DNA of 64,000 bases from an uncultured Burkholderiales bacterium (GCA_945952065.1 CAMFGY010000005.1:124001-188000), one strand, 5' to 3'; shown: positions 25,969 to 35,274, numbered from the stretch's first letter. A program made the numbers and translations. The notes: generated by a model from the letters alone, not told the origin.

Positions 25969-26361
25969 ATGATGAACCTGAATCGCCCCACCGCCTCACC
26001 CCGCGCTGCCCGCGCCTGGATTGGCCACAGCTTGTTGGCCGTGGCCCTCTTGCACACCGTGTTTGCCTTGTGGGTCTTTCAAAAACCGCTGATGGGCATC
26101 GTGCAGCAAGGGCTGTTCGACAGCGTGGGACAAGACCCAATGCGCGCCGCCACGGTTTGGTTCTTTTTGTTCGGCCCGCTGCTGGCCTTGCTGGCCATGG
26201 CCATCACCCCCTTGGAGCGCAGCAGCCATCAGGGGGCAGCGCTGCGCCGCCTGGGTTGGGGCGTGCTGGCCTTGAGCGCGCTGGGCATCGTCTTGATGCC
26301 CGACTCCGGCTTTTGGCTGGCCCTGCCAGCGGCCTTTGCGCTGATTCGCAAAGCTGATTGA
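25969..26361 (+). CDS. DUF6463-like membrane protein
   Basis: 130 aa with four hydrophobic segments, including WIGHSLLAVALLHTVFALWVF and a TVWFFLFGPLLALLAMAIT helix. It resembles the DUF6463 group from memory, and its function is unknown. The ATG at 25969 follows an AAGAGAG ribosome-binding site; an in-frame upstream start at 25930 is less likely. It is 39 bp past the ABC1 kinase and is probably the last gene of that operon. Confidence 0.72.
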   Translation: MMNLNRPTASPRAARAWIGHSLLAVALLHTVFALWVFQKPLMGIVQQGLFDSVGQDPMRAATVWFFLFGPLLALLAMAITPLERSSHQGAALRRLGWGVLALSALGIVLMPDSGFWLALPAAFALIRKAD

Positions 26362-26429
26362 GCCACCAACGAGCCCCGGACTCGAACAAACCAAAGCCAT
26401 CCATCAATCCATCCCACCCGAGTCTCCCC

Positions 26430-27284
26430 ATGTTCAAAGTTCTGATCGGCTGGCTCGCATCCGGCCTGCTGTGCATCTCGAATCCCTGCGCCGCCGACGT
26501 TCACGACTACGAGGTCCAGACGGTGCAGTACAAGAACTTGGCCGCCCGCCTGTACTTGCCCAAAACAACAGAGAAAGTACCGGCCGTGATCGGCTTCGGC
26601 GGCTCAGACGCCGGCTGGGGCTTTGCGGATGCCAATGGCGCCATGATGGCCAGCCAGGGCATTGCCGTCATTGGCTTGGTCTATTTCAAGACTGAAGCCG
26701 GACTGCCCGCGACGCTGGATCAGATTCCGATCGAGTACTTCATCAGCGCGGTGGACTACGCGCAAAGCCGCCCGGAGATCGACCCCCAGCGCCTTGGTGT
26801 GGTCAGCGGTTCGCGAGGCTCTGAAGCGGCCTTCCTGCTGGCCACCCTGGACCCGCGCATCAAATCGGTGGTCGTGACCACGCCCAGCCATGTCGCTTGG
26901 GGCGGCATGACGTCCTCCCGGTCGGCCTGGACTTATCAAGGACGCGACATTCCCGCACTGCAACTGCCCGATTTGCCACAACGCCCCCAAGTCGAACGTT
27001 TTCAATGGGCCCTGAACGATGCCGACAAGGTCAAGGCGGCCATGTTCGCATTCGAAAAAATCCACGGACCTATTCTTTTGATCTCCGCGGCGCAGGATCA
27101 AATTTGGCCCAGCACACCGATGAGTCTTGCCATCATTGAATATTTGAAATCCAAAGACTTCAAATATGCTGTCTCGCACCAGTCTTTTCAAACCGGACAT
27201 GCTTTCAGCCAAGCCACGGCCCCGGCCATCAAACAAATGATCGTCGACCATTTCTTGACCACGTTGAAAGCCCCACGACCCTAA
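26430..27284 (+). CDS. Secreted BAAT-type alpha/beta hydrolase
   Basis: 284 aa. The N-terminal signal peptide ends near SNPCAA. The fold resembles the acyl-CoA thioester hydrolase/BAAT C-terminal domain: PAVIGFGGSDAGWGF (oxyanion loop), nucleophile elbow VVSGSRGSEAA, acid region LLISAAQDQIWP and a late His in FQTGHAF. The usual first Gly of GxSxG is Ser. Export to the periplasm argues against a cytosolic CoA substrate and suggests an esterase or amide hydrolase. The ATG at 26430 is chosen because it begins the signal peptide. Confidence 0.82.
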   Translation: MFKVLIGWLASGLLCISNPCAADVHDYEVQTVQYKNLAARLYLPKTTEKVPAVIGFGGSDAGWGFADANGAMMASQGIAVIGLVYFKTEAGLPATLDQIPIEYFISAVDYAQSRPEIDPQRLGVVSGSRGSEAAFLLATLDPRIKSVVVTTPSHVAWGGMTSSRSAWTYQGRDIPALQLPDLPQRPQVERFQWALNDADKVKAAMFAFEKIHGPILLISAAQDQIWPSTPMSLAIIEYLKSKDFKYAVSHQSFQTGHAFSQATAPAIKQMIVDHFLTTLKAPRP

Positions 27285-27311
27285 ATCTCTCAAGGCCCCA
27301 AAGCATTCATC

Positions 27312-28472
27312 ATGCACAAGCCAGCCAAACCCTCAAACTCGGTTCAATATTGGTTTTCGTTGCTGGGCCCGCTGGCTTTTTGCCTGTTTCTTTTGAGTGC
27401 TTGCGCCAGCCCGAGCATTCCACCTTGCCCACAAGCCAGCACCCCAGGTTTGACGGTCATCTGTGGGTTTCAAAACCCTGAAGACATCAAAGTGCTGCCC
27501 GACCGAAAAACCTTGCTGATCAGCCAAATTGGTGCCATGGGGAAATCCACGCCCGGCTCTTTGGTATTTTTCGACACGCAAACCAGCACGCCCCAGCTGC
27601 AAGCCGCCTTTCCAAAGTCGGCCACCGTCGCAAGCGCCGAAGCTGAAACGCCCTGGGGTGCTGAAAACTGCCCCGGCATGCCGGGGCCTGAGTTTTCCCC
27701 CCTGGGTATCGCGATTCAAGAACGCACGGATGGGCGCTGGCAGGTCGCCGCAGTCAACCACGGCCAACGCCAAAGCGTCGAGATGTTCGAGCTCCTCAAA
27801 GTTGGCGCACACTACGATCTGAAGTGGCGTGGTTGTGTCATCACGCCGCCCGAGGTCTTGATGAACAGCGTGACCCTGCTGCGCAATGGGGGCTTTCTCG
27901 CCACCCATATGTTCGACCGCCAAGCCCCGGAATTTCTCGGCTTCAATACCAGCCTTTGGAAATCTCAGCTCGGTTTTGATACCGGCTATGTTTTTGAGTG
28001 GCAGCCTGATCAAGCCCATGCATTCCGAATCTTGTCCGGCAGCCATGGTCCTTTTTTGAATGGGATTGAATTAAGCCCGGACGAAACCACCGTATTCGCC
28101 AGCGTGACCTCTGCCCATCAGGTTCTGAAACTCGACCGCGCCAGTGGAAAACTGCTCGCCTCAGTTTCGATCGAACGCCCCGACAATCTCAGCTGGGACC
28201 CCCAAGGCCATCTTTTGGTCGCCTCGCTGACCGGTTCCCGGCTGGCCAATCTGAGGTGCATTCAAAACACCGGTGAAACCTGCGGACTCGCTTTTGAGAT
28301 TTATCGTATTGATCCGAAAGACATGCGCAAACAAATGCTTCTGAGCCACCAAGGTTCACCGATGGGTGCCGCCACCGTGGCCCAGCCCGTTGGGGACGAC
28401 CTCTTCTTAGGATCATTCACCGGGGATAGGATTTTGAAAATCTCACTTCCCAAGAGCCATTTAGGGCACTGA
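27312..28472 (+). CDS. Lipoprotein with predicted beta-propeller fold
   Basis: 386 aa. A signal segment is followed by the lipobox LSAC (Cys31). The body looks like a six-bladed SMP-30/paraoxonase/strictosidine-synthase-type propeller: FQNPEDIKVLPDRKTLLISQIG, FLNGIELSPDETTVFASVTSAHQVLKLDR and PDNLSWDPQGHLLVASLTGSRL. It may be a lactonase or arylesterase-like enzyme, but catalytic residues cannot be assigned. Only 27 bp separate it from the BAAT-type hydrolase, so the two secreted proteins are probably coexpressed. Confidence 0.75.
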   Translation: MHKPAKPSNSVQYWFSLLGPLAFCLFLLSACASPSIPPCPQASTPGLTVICGFQNPEDIKVLPDRKTLLISQIGAMGKSTPGSLVFFDTQTSTPQLQAAFPKSATVASAEAETPWGAENCPGMPGPEFSPLGIAIQERTDGRWQVAAVNHGQRQSVEMFELLKVGAHYDLKWRGCVITPPEVLMNSVTLLRNGGFLATHMFDRQAPEFLGFNTSLWKSQLGFDTGYVFEWQPDQAHAFRILSGSHGPFLNGIELSPDETTVFASVTSAHQVLKLDRASGKLLASVSIERPDNLSWDPQGHLLVASLTGSRLANLRCIQNTGETCGLAFEIYRIDPKDMRKQMLLSHQGSPMGAATVAQPVGDDLFLGSFTGDRILKISLPKSHLGH

Positions 28473-29081
28473 GTCGCGCTCAGACACCCTGATCATTGAA
28501 ACCTCAATCTGGCGGCCAAGCATGCCCGCTCATACGCCAGCTTTCACCCAGGACCGCATCCTCGCCATCGCTCCCCCCCAAGCAAAGGGTTTCTTGTGGC
28601 CTGAAATCCAAGGCGCGACCAAGGGAGATCGCCTATTGGCAAGTTTGCGCCACGGCCCTTCAATCACCCCTCAATGTAGCAAGTGTGGGGGGACATCTGA
28701 TGGGCAACAACAGCCTTGCTTCTAAGCTCGGCTCTTACACCAGGACGCTTGTGAAACCATCAGCGAGTTCACGCGCCCACCATTGAACCCGTGCCCTTCG
28801 TCGGTACGGCCCGCCAGACTCAAAGCCTCATCTCTTCGAAGCGCGCCCCCTCGGTGGCGACGGCGAGCTTCCAGTGAACTGCTGCACGAATTCTCAGTCA
28901 TCAGCTGAGCAAGGGTTGCGCGGGGATATGAACTTGAACCGCTATGCTCAGCAGGGTGCCAGGACATGCGCGCCACCATGTCCTTTGGCCCCTGCTTTCA
29001 CAAGGAAGTCGCTGATGAATGCTAGGTTCCGTTCCGTCTTGCGAAAGATACCAGCCTCGAAGCCGACCAAGTAGGAAAGTC
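28473..29081. other. 609-bp intergenic stretch, no gene recognised
   Basis: Several short open frames on both strands lack ribosome-binding sites and recognisable content. Base composition shifts here towards the AT-richer style of the next two genes. No mobile-element ends or tRNA were seen. Confidence 0.45.
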
Positions 29082-29738
29082 ATGGAAAACTATTACTCGA
29101 ATAAGCCTGATTTATATTTTGAAAACAGCCGGAAGGAGATGATTCAGTTCATCCCCCAAAATATCAGCACTGTTTTAGACATTGGCTGCGGCGTCGGTGC
29201 GTTCTCAAAAAATTTAAAAGAAATCAGGACGATTCATGCCACCGGGGTGGAGTTCGATCTACGATCCGCAGATGTGGCCCGGCAACATCTTGATAGAGTT
29301 ATTGCAAAAGACATTGAATCGGCACTCAAAGATCTCGCGGGGGAGCAGTTCGATTGTATTGTTTGCAATGATGTCTTGGAACATCTGATTGACCCCTGGA
29401 GCACGCTCGAAGGTTTGCGCCCGCTACTCTCAGATTCAGGCGTGTTGGTTGTATCGCTGCCGAATATTCGCTATTTCCCTGTTTTCAAACCGTTCGTGAT
29501 GCAGGGTGAATGGGAGTATGCAGAGATGGGCGTGATGGATCAAACCCATTTGCGATTTTTCACGAAAAACAGCATGCAAGCCATGATGGAAAAATGTGGT
29601 TTTGTGGTGCAGTCAGTTCAAGGCATCAATGCCACTCCATTGCCATGGAAGGCAAACATGCTGGTCAAGCTGTTTGCTCATCGACTGGACGACGTTCGAT
29701 ATCAACAGTTTGCATTGGTGGCGTCTCGCGCGAATTAA
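29082..29738 (+). CDS. Class I SAM-dependent methyltransferase
   Basis: 218 aa. Motif I is VLDIGCGVGAFSKNL (about residues 31-45), an acidic residue ends the next strand (GVEFD), and motif IV is FDCIVCNDVLEHLIDPW. The tail MDQTHLRFFTKNSMQAMMEKCGF is typical of methyltransferases found with polysaccharide or O-antigen genes. The ATG at 29082 follows GTAGGAAAG. Its codons are visibly AT-richer than those of neighbours. The following WbsX-like gene supports a glycan-related role. Confidence 0.88.
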   Translation: MENYYSNKPDLYFENSRKEMIQFIPQNISTVLDIGCGVGAFSKNLKEIRTIHATGVEFDLRSADVARQHLDRVIAKDIESALKDLAGEQFDCIVCNDVLEHLIDPWSTLEGLRPLLSDSGVLVVSLPNIRYFPVFKPFVMQGEWEYAEMGVMDQTHLRFFTKNSMQAMMEKCGFVVQSVQGINATPLPWKANMLVKLFAHRLDDVRYQQFALVASRAN

Positions 29739-29797
29739 GGCGATGAGCTCCAGTACACTGAACAACACCCAATCATTCAATACAAAGTATATTATTC

Positions 29798-30874
29798 ATG
29801 ACCAGCAAGCCCAGAGTCATCGCTTTTCATCTCCCCCAATTTCATCCGATACCTGAGAATAATGAATGGTGGGGTCCCGGATTCACGGAATGGACGAATG
29901 TAGCCAAGGCCAAGCCCCTGTTTCCAGGACATTTTCAACCGAATGTTCCTGCAGACCTTGGATTTTATGATTTGCGCCTTGCTGAGTCCCGTTCCGCCCA
30001 GGCTGAAATGGCAAAGGCGTATGGCCTCGAGGCGTTTTGTTACTACCATTATTGGTTTGCCGGTCGCCAAGTGCTTGAACGGCCCCTGGAAGAAATCGTC
30101 AAAACCAAAGATCCGGATTTTGGCTTCTGTGTTTGCTGGGCCAACCAGACCTGGAGCGGGATATGGCATGGTTTGAGCAATAAAATCCTCATTGAACAAA
30201 CCTATCCCGGATTTGAGGATCACAAGCGCCATTTTGAAACCCTGCTCCCGGTTTTCAGCGACCCTCGGCATATACTCGTCGACGGCAAACCGGTTTGGCT
30301 GATCTATCGACCCAAGGAAATACCAGACACCAGAAACACATTGGATCTGTGGAGGAATTTCGCGATCCAGGCCGGCCTGAAAGGTCTTCATATCATTGGC
30401 GTCACCGAGGACCGCAATTGGGATCCCTACTCGAGCGGCTTTGATGGCGCGGTGAGTGTCAACTTTCCGGCCCGCAGAAGCTGGGTTTCTAAGCGGCAGT
30501 TCTCAAAATGGTTGAAGCAAGAAATGGCCGTTCGCCGCGGGCATCCAACGATTTATCAATACAAAGATGTTGTCGACAACTTTGTCCCAGATCAGTTGAC
30601 GAAAGGTCATCTGCCCTGCGTGGTTCCCAATTGGGATAACTCCCCCCGAAGCGGATCGAATGCATTGGTCTTGCAAGACTCCACGCCGGAGCTTTTCAGG
30701 GGTTCGATGCGCAAGGCGCTTGATATCACCAAAGACGCCGCGCCTGAGCATCGCATGGTCTTCTTGAAGTCATGGAATGAATGGGCCGAAGGCAACTATG
30801 TCGAGCCCGATTTACGCTATGGCCATGCCTATTTGGAAGTCATTCGCGAGGAAATCCTGCGCGCCACGAATTGA
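29798..30874 (+). CDS. WbsX-like protein with GH99-like domain
   Basis: 358 aa. It has the WbsX/glycoside-hydrolase-family-99-like signatures: AFHLPQFHPIPENNEWWGPGFTEW near the start, CYYHYWFAGRQVLERPLEEI, FCVCWANQTWS, DGKPVWLIYRP and the C-terminal LKSWNEWAEGNYVEPD. Such proteins occur in O-antigen and exopolysaccharide clusters and are thought to trim or build glycans. The upstream sequence is AT-rich with no strong Shine-Dalgarno. With the methyltransferase it forms an isolated pair with no glycosyltransferases around. Confidence 0.9.
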   Translation: MTSKPRVIAFHLPQFHPIPENNEWWGPGFTEWTNVAKAKPLFPGHFQPNVPADLGFYDLRLAESRSAQAEMAKAYGLEAFCYYHYWFAGRQVLERPLEEIVKTKDPDFGFCVCWANQTWSGIWHGLSNKILIEQTYPGFEDHKRHFETLLPVFSDPRHILVDGKPVWLIYRPKEIPDTRNTLDLWRNFAIQAGLKGLHIIGVTEDRNWDPYSSGFDGAVSVNFPARRSWVSKRQFSKWLKQEMAVRRGHPTIYQYKDVVDNFVPDQLTKGHLPCVVPNWDNSPRSGSNALVLQDSTPELFRGSMRKALDITKDAAPEHRMVFLKSWNEWAEGNYVEPDLRYGHAYLEVIREEILRATN

Positions 30875-30920
30875 GCGCCTTTCGTGAGCGAAGGTAGGTC
30901 TCTTCAAGAGTCAGGCAGCA

Positions 30921-32261
30921 TCAAAGCTCGGAGAACCCGGTGCGCACCGCTTCATCGGACTTGCGGGTTTGTTTGTGGGCGTACATCGCGTGATCGGCCG
31001 CCATCAACAAGCCCGCGGCATCGGCGCCATGTTCAGGGAAACGCGCCATGCCCCATGAGGCGCCCACCTGCAAGAACTGGCCGCCCCAATGCACCGGTTC
31101 TTCGATGGTTTGCACCACCTTGCCCATGGCTCGCTCGACCTGTTCGGGTGTGACCGCCTCTGACAAGATCAGCGCAAATTCATCGCCCGCCAGCCGGGCC
31201 ACCACATCTTCTGAGCGCAGGCTGCGGCGCATGCGTTGAGCCACGGTCTGCAACAAGACGTCGCCCGCGGCATGCCCATGGGTGTCGTTGACCGCCTTGA
31301 AGCCGTCCAAGTCCATGAAGATCAAGGTCACCACATGGCCCAGATTGCGTGCCGCCAGCAAGGCTTGGTCCAGCCGCTGCATCAACTTCTCCCGGTTGGG
31401 CAAGCCGGTCAAAGCATCGTGGTGTGCACGGTGTTCGAGGTGTTGCGCTCGGCGGTACAGGTCGGTGACGTCCACCAAGCTGACCAAGTAGCCGAAGGAC
31501 TGGTGGTCCGCATTGCGCAAGTCGCTGGCCTCAAATTGCAGCCACCGATCGCGCCCCTGCGGCTCTGTGACACACACATCCAGTTGCACCTTGCTTTGCC
31601 CCTGGCCGAGGTGGGTGAAGGGTTCCGACAAGGCTTGCACTGCCGACTCCGGTAGCAATGCACTCCAATGCCGCCCCAAAGCGGGCACCGCAGGCATGCC
31701 CCAAAGGCTGAGAAATCGATCATTGCAGTACAGCAAATGGCCCTGCAAATCGGTTTCAAACAAGGCCACCGGTGCCAAGCGCGTCAACTCCCGCAAGCGC
31801 GCGGCATTGCGGGTCAACTCGTCTTGCGCCAGCTGCAGCTGCCCGAGGTCCAAGGCCAGCTGCCGCGCCTGCTGCTTGAGCAGTTGTTCCCGGCGCAGGG
31901 TCTCGGTGAGATCGCGCACCTGAATCAAGCAGCCCGGGCGCCCTTCATCGCTGCAAGCCAACACATCAACGGCCTGCTGCAAGCGCTGAGCCCGATCACC
32001 CCGCCGAGGCAACAAGGGCAGGGGTGTGGGATGAAAAGCATGGGAGAGCCGCGCCGGGCGGCCACTGCGCAAGGCCTCGTTCACCGCGCGCAACAAATAG
32101 GGGTCGATCTGTTCCTCGCCGAAGGCCTGCGCCAAGCTCAAGCCCAAGGGCGCTTGGCTCAAACTGCAGCGCTCCAAAATCCAGGCATTGCAATGCTGGA
32201 TCAAGCCCTGGGCGTCCAGCCACAGCAAGCCGCAGTCCAGGCTGTCGAGCAGGCTTCGCAT
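30921..32261 (-). CDS. PAS-GGDEF diguanylate cyclase
   Basis: 446 aa cytosolic protein. An N-terminal PAS-like domain (about residues 1-115), a coiled coil, and a second PAS (about 160-275) precede a GGDEF domain (about 280-440). The active site reads AGDEF, a tolerated variant, with an RSED I-site 5 residues before it. No EAL domain or membrane helix. It ends an operon behind CheC (9-bp gap) and a CheY-like regulator, implying that a phosphorylation signal is coupled to c-di-GMP output. Confidence 0.93.
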   Translation of the reverse strand: MRSLLDSLDCGLLWLDAQGLIQHCNAWILERCSLSQAPLGLSLAQAFGEEQIDPYLLRAVNEALRSGRPARLSHAFHPTPLPLLPRRGDRAQRLQQAVDVLACSDEGRPGCLIQVRDLTETLRREQLLKQQARQLALDLGQLQLAQDELTRNAARLRELTRLAPVALFETDLQGHLLYCNDRFLSLWGMPAVPALGRHWSALLPESAVQALSEPFTHLGQGQSKVQLDVCVTEPQGRDRWLQFEASDLRNADHQSFGYLVSLVDVTDLYRRAQHLEHRAHHDALTGLPNREKLMQRLDQALLAARNLGHVVTLIFMDLDGFKAVNDTHGHAAGDVLLQTVAQRMRRSLRSEDVVARLAGDEFALILSEAVTPEQVERAMGKVVQTIEEPVHWGGQFLQVGASWGMARFPEHGADAAGLLMAADHAMYAHKQTRKSDEAVRTGFSEL

Positions 32262-32270
32262 GCCAGCACC

Positions 32271-32915
32271 CTAACTGCCCGACGCAGCCTCAAGCCCGAA
32301 GTAATGCCGCACCTTGGCGATCACATGATCCAAAGAAGGCATGTCCATCAAGAACAGCACATAGCCGGTGACGTTTTGTGAGCTCATGGACAAGCCAATG
32401 CGTGCCATCAGCACCATATCGCCGACCTCGCTGTCCTGGAACAGGTCGGCGGCACTGCTTTGCATGACTTCAGGCAGGCTGCCGATCAGCTCCGACTCAA
32501 AAATCTCGGACAGCGTGCACATGCAGCTGTTGATGATGATGTTGCCGATCTCACCCAGCGCGTCTTGCTCCATCTCGGTGATCTGTTCGAGCGGCATGTC
32601 CACTTCGCCCAGCATGCGTCGCACGATCTCCAGACCGCCTTGCTCGGCAAACAGCAGCAAGGTCTCGGTGCGCAGGCTCTCGTCAACATTGTGAAAAGAC
32701 TGGGTGATGGAACAAAGCCTTTCACTCAGGCCGGGCAAAGACGCCGCCGAAAGCCGCTGCGCCAGGTCTTGGCGCCGCAGCAGCTCGACTTCGGGCACGG
32801 TGATGCCCACCTCCTCATGCACCAAATCCGCGAAGCTGGCCGCCGCGCCGCCAAGCGCGATATTGAATGCCTCACCGAGGGCATCGCGCTCCATCTCGCC
32901 CAGCAGGGCACTCAT
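32271..32915 (-). CDS. cheC: CheC-family CheY-P phosphatase
   Basis: 214 aa. Both CheC active-site repeats are intact: ERDALGEAFNIALGGAAASF with a Pro further on (VPEV), and EQDALGEIGNIIINSCMCTL with LPEV. Each holds the paired Glu and Asn used for dephosphorylating CheY-P. No cheD lies nearby. The start overlaps the stop of the CheY-like gene by 4 bp, so its natural substrate is probably that regulator. Confidence 0.9.
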   Translation of the reverse strand: MSALLGEMERDALGEAFNIALGGAAASFADLVHEEVGITVPEVELLRRQDLAQRLSAASLPGLSERLCSITQSFHNVDESLRTETLLLFAEQGGLEIVRRMLGEVDMPLEQITEMEQDALGEIGNIIINSCMCTLSEIFESELIGSLPEVMQSSAADLFQDSEVGDMVLMARIGLSMSSQNVTGYVLFLMDMPSLDHVIAKVRHYFGLEAASGS

Positions 32916-33283
32916 GACGCTTCCAACAGGCGCAAGACCTGCTCGATCACTTCTGCCTTGGCAGGCTTGCGAAACAACGGCACCCCCAAGGCATCGGCCT
33001 TGGCTCGGGTTGCATCTTGGGCATTGGCGGTCAGCAGGGCCACGCGCAAGTCTGGCGCCTGCGCTCGCAACTGCTCCGCCACTTCAAGCCCCGACATATC
33101 GGGCATATTGATGTCCAGCAGCACCAGATCGGGCCGCTCGGCCAGGGCCAGCGCCAGGGCGCTGCGGCCCTCACCGGCCTCGAAAAAAACCGCCTCAGGG
33201 ATGCGGTTGCGCATCAAACCGCAAACCACGGTGCGCGACACCTTGCTGTCGTCGACGACCAGAATGTGGGGAGGGTTCCTCAT
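32912..33283 (-). CDS. CheY-like single-domain response regulator
   Basis: 123 aa receiver only. The acidic pocket is DD at 11-12, phospho-Asp57 lies in LVLLDINMPDMSG, the conserved Thr is in LLTAN and the Lys is in FRKPAK. The ATG at 33283 is chosen because AGGAA lies 8 nt upstream and the receiver fold begins there. First gene of the regulator-CheC-cyclase operon. No cognate kinase is adjacent. Confidence 0.93.
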   Translation of the reverse strand: MRNPPHILVVDDSKVSRTVVCGLMRNRIPEAVFFEAGEGRSALALALAERPDLVLLDINMPDMSGLEVAEQLRAQAPDLRVALLTANAQDATRAKADALGVPLFRKPAKAEVIEQVLRLLEAS

Positions 33284-33409
33284 AGGTCGATTCCTGTGCT
33301 GACGCTCGACAAATCGCGAACGGGCCTCACCAAGCCGAGCTCGTGTGCGATGCCCGCAACGTTTATACAGCAAAGAAGCGCCCGTGCAATGCCTGGATCA
33401 GGCATGAAA

Positions 33410-33429
33410 ACAGGGGCCAAAGCCCCTGT
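33410..33429 (-). terminator. Intrinsic terminator of the importer operon
   Basis: Perfect 8-bp stem ACAGGGGC/GCCCCTGT with a 4-nt loop, followed on the minus strand by TTTTC. It lies 54 nt past the stop of the ABC ATPase gene. Confidence 0.85.
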
Positions 33430-33483
33430 GGATCGACGCTGGCCGCGCCTACGGGTCAAGACCTGACCCCGAGGATTCGGACC

Positions 33484-35175
33484 TCAGGCCGCGGCGACCT
33501 GCGCGCCAGCTTGGTAGCCGCGCGGTACCGCACCCAGCAGCTTGCGGGTGTATTCCTGTTTGGGCGCATCGAGCAAGGCTTGGGTCTCGTTTTGCTCGAC
33601 CACATCGCCGTTTTGCATCACCAGCACTTCGTCGGAGATGAACTTCACCACCGCCAGGTCGTGGCTGATGAAGACATAGCTCAGGCCGAACTCGTCCTGC
33701 AGGTCTTTCAGCAGATTGAGCACCTGGGCCTGCACCGACACGTCCAGCGCCGACACCGCTTCGTCCAGCACCAGCACCTCGGGGTTCAGCGTCAGGCAGC
33801 GGGCAATCGCAATGCGCTGACGCTGGCCGCCGGAGAACTCGTGCGGGTATTTGTTCAGCACACTGTCGTCCAAGCCCACCTTCTTCAGCAAAGCGCTGGC
33901 GCGGGCGAGCCGCTCTTCGTGGTTGGCGCCGATCTGGTGGATCTCCATCGGCTCCACCAAGGTCTGGCCGATGGTGAAGCGAGGGTTCAGCGAGGCATAA
34001 GGATTTTGAAACACCACCTGGATGCGGCGGCGCATTTTTTGCCAGTCATTGCCGCTCATCTTCAGCAGGTCTTTGCCCTCGAACAAAACCTCGCCGCCGG
34101 TCGGCTCGTGCAGGCGCAAAAGCGTCAGGCCCATGGTGGTCTTGCCGGAGCCCGACTCGCCCACCACGCCCAGGGTGTAGCCCTTGCGCAGCTTGAAGCT
34201 GACTTCCTTGACGGCCTTGAACTCCTTCTTGCCGAACAAGCCGGCCTTGAAGAAAAAGCTCTTCTTCAGGCCGCGGGCTTCCAAGATGACGGGGGCGTTC
34301 GGGTCCTTGGCCTTGCCCGTGCCTTCGCTGACGCTGCGGCCGGCGATGTGATCGTCGATCACCATCAGGCGCGGCGGGTTCTCGGTCAGCGAGGGGCGGC
34401 AGGCCAACAAGGCCTTGGTGTAGCTGTCTTGCGGATGGCTGAAGATCTCGGCCACCGGGGCCTTTTCGCGGATCAGGCCATGGCGCATCACCACCACCTG
34501 GTCCGAAATTTCACCCACCACGCCCAGGTCGTGCGAGATGAACAGCAAGCTCATCTTGTGGGTTTCCTTGAGCTTGGCCATCAGCTCCATCACCTGGCGC
34601 TGGATGGTCACGTCCAGGGCCGTGGTCGGCTCGTCGGCGATCAGCAGTTTGGGCGAGCAGGCCAGGGCCACCGCAATCATCACGCGCTGCTGCTGGCCGC
34701 CCGACATTTCATGCGGATAGGCCATCAAACGGCGCTTGGGTTCGGGAATGCCCACCTCGTTGAGCAGCTCTTCGGCGCGCACCAGGGCCTGCTTTTTGCT
34801 CATGCCCATGTGCTTGATCAGCGGCTCCATGATCTGGTCGGCCACGGTGAACACCGGGTTCAGCGAGGTCATGGGGTCTTGGAACACGCAGGCGATGTCG
34901 CGGCCCCGAATGGCCTGCAACTCGCGCAGCGAGCACTGACGCAGGTCCTGGCCCTGGAACAGAATCTTGCCCTCGCGTTCGGCGTTGTCGGGCAGCAGGT
35001 TCAGGATGGACATGGCCGTCACCGACTTGCCCGAGCCCGACTCGCCCACCAGGGCCACGGTCGAGTTCTCGGGGATGTCAAAGCTGATGCCTTTGACGGC
35101 CAATGCGCGCTGCATCTGGCCGTCCACCTTGCCCATGCGGAAGGCGACCTTGAGGTCTTGAATCGATAACAACAT
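33484..35175 (-). CDS. Double-domain peptide ABC transporter ATPase (YejF/DppDF type)
   Basis: 563 aa with two ATPase domains in one chain. Domain 1 has Walker A GESGSGKS, signature MSGGQQQR and Walker B LLIADEPTTALD. Domain 2 has GESGSGKT, FSGGQRQR and VLVLDEAVSALD. Each domain ends with an oligopeptide/dipeptide transporter C-terminal segment. Such fused ATPases pair with YejB/YejE-type permeases for peptide uptake. A GGAGAG ribosome-binding site precedes the ATG at 35175. Last gene of the three-gene importer operon. Confidence 0.94.
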   Translation of the reverse strand: MLLSIQDLKVAFRMGKVDGQMQRALAVKGISFDIPENSTVALVGESGSGKSVTAMSILNLLPDNAEREGKILFQGQDLRQCSLRELQAIRGRDIACVFQDPMTSLNPVFTVADQIMEPLIKHMGMSKKQALVRAEELLNEVGIPEPKRRLMAYPHEMSGGQQQRVMIAVALACSPKLLIADEPTTALDVTIQRQVMELMAKLKETHKMSLLFISHDLGVVGEISDQVVVMRHGLIREKAPVAEIFSHPQDSYTKALLACRPSLTENPPRLMVIDDHIAGRSVSEGTGKAKDPNAPVILEARGLKKSFFFKAGLFGKKEFKAVKEVSFKLRKGYTLGVVGESGSGKTTMGLTLLRLHEPTGGEVLFEGKDLLKMSGNDWQKMRRRIQVVFQNPYASLNPRFTIGQTLVEPMEIHQIGANHEERLARASALLKKVGLDDSVLNKYPHEFSGGQRQRIAIARCLTLNPEVLVLDEAVSALDVSVQAQVLNLLKDLQDEFGLSYVFISHDLAVVKFISDEVLVMQNGDVVEQNETQALLDAPKQEYTRKLLGAVPRGYQAGAQVAAA

Positions 35176-35274
35176 ACTGAATCTCTCCGTCTTGCTTTAC
35201 AGCGCCGGCGTGGCGCTGAAGCACTGAAGCCCAACAAAGCCCGCAGATCCGGCTTGGCCGGTCTGCCGGGCTTG

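Noticed and set aside
28522-29074. Small open frames in the 609-bp gap before the methyltransferase
   Set aside because: No ribosome-binding sites, no recognisable content and several mutually overlapping frames.
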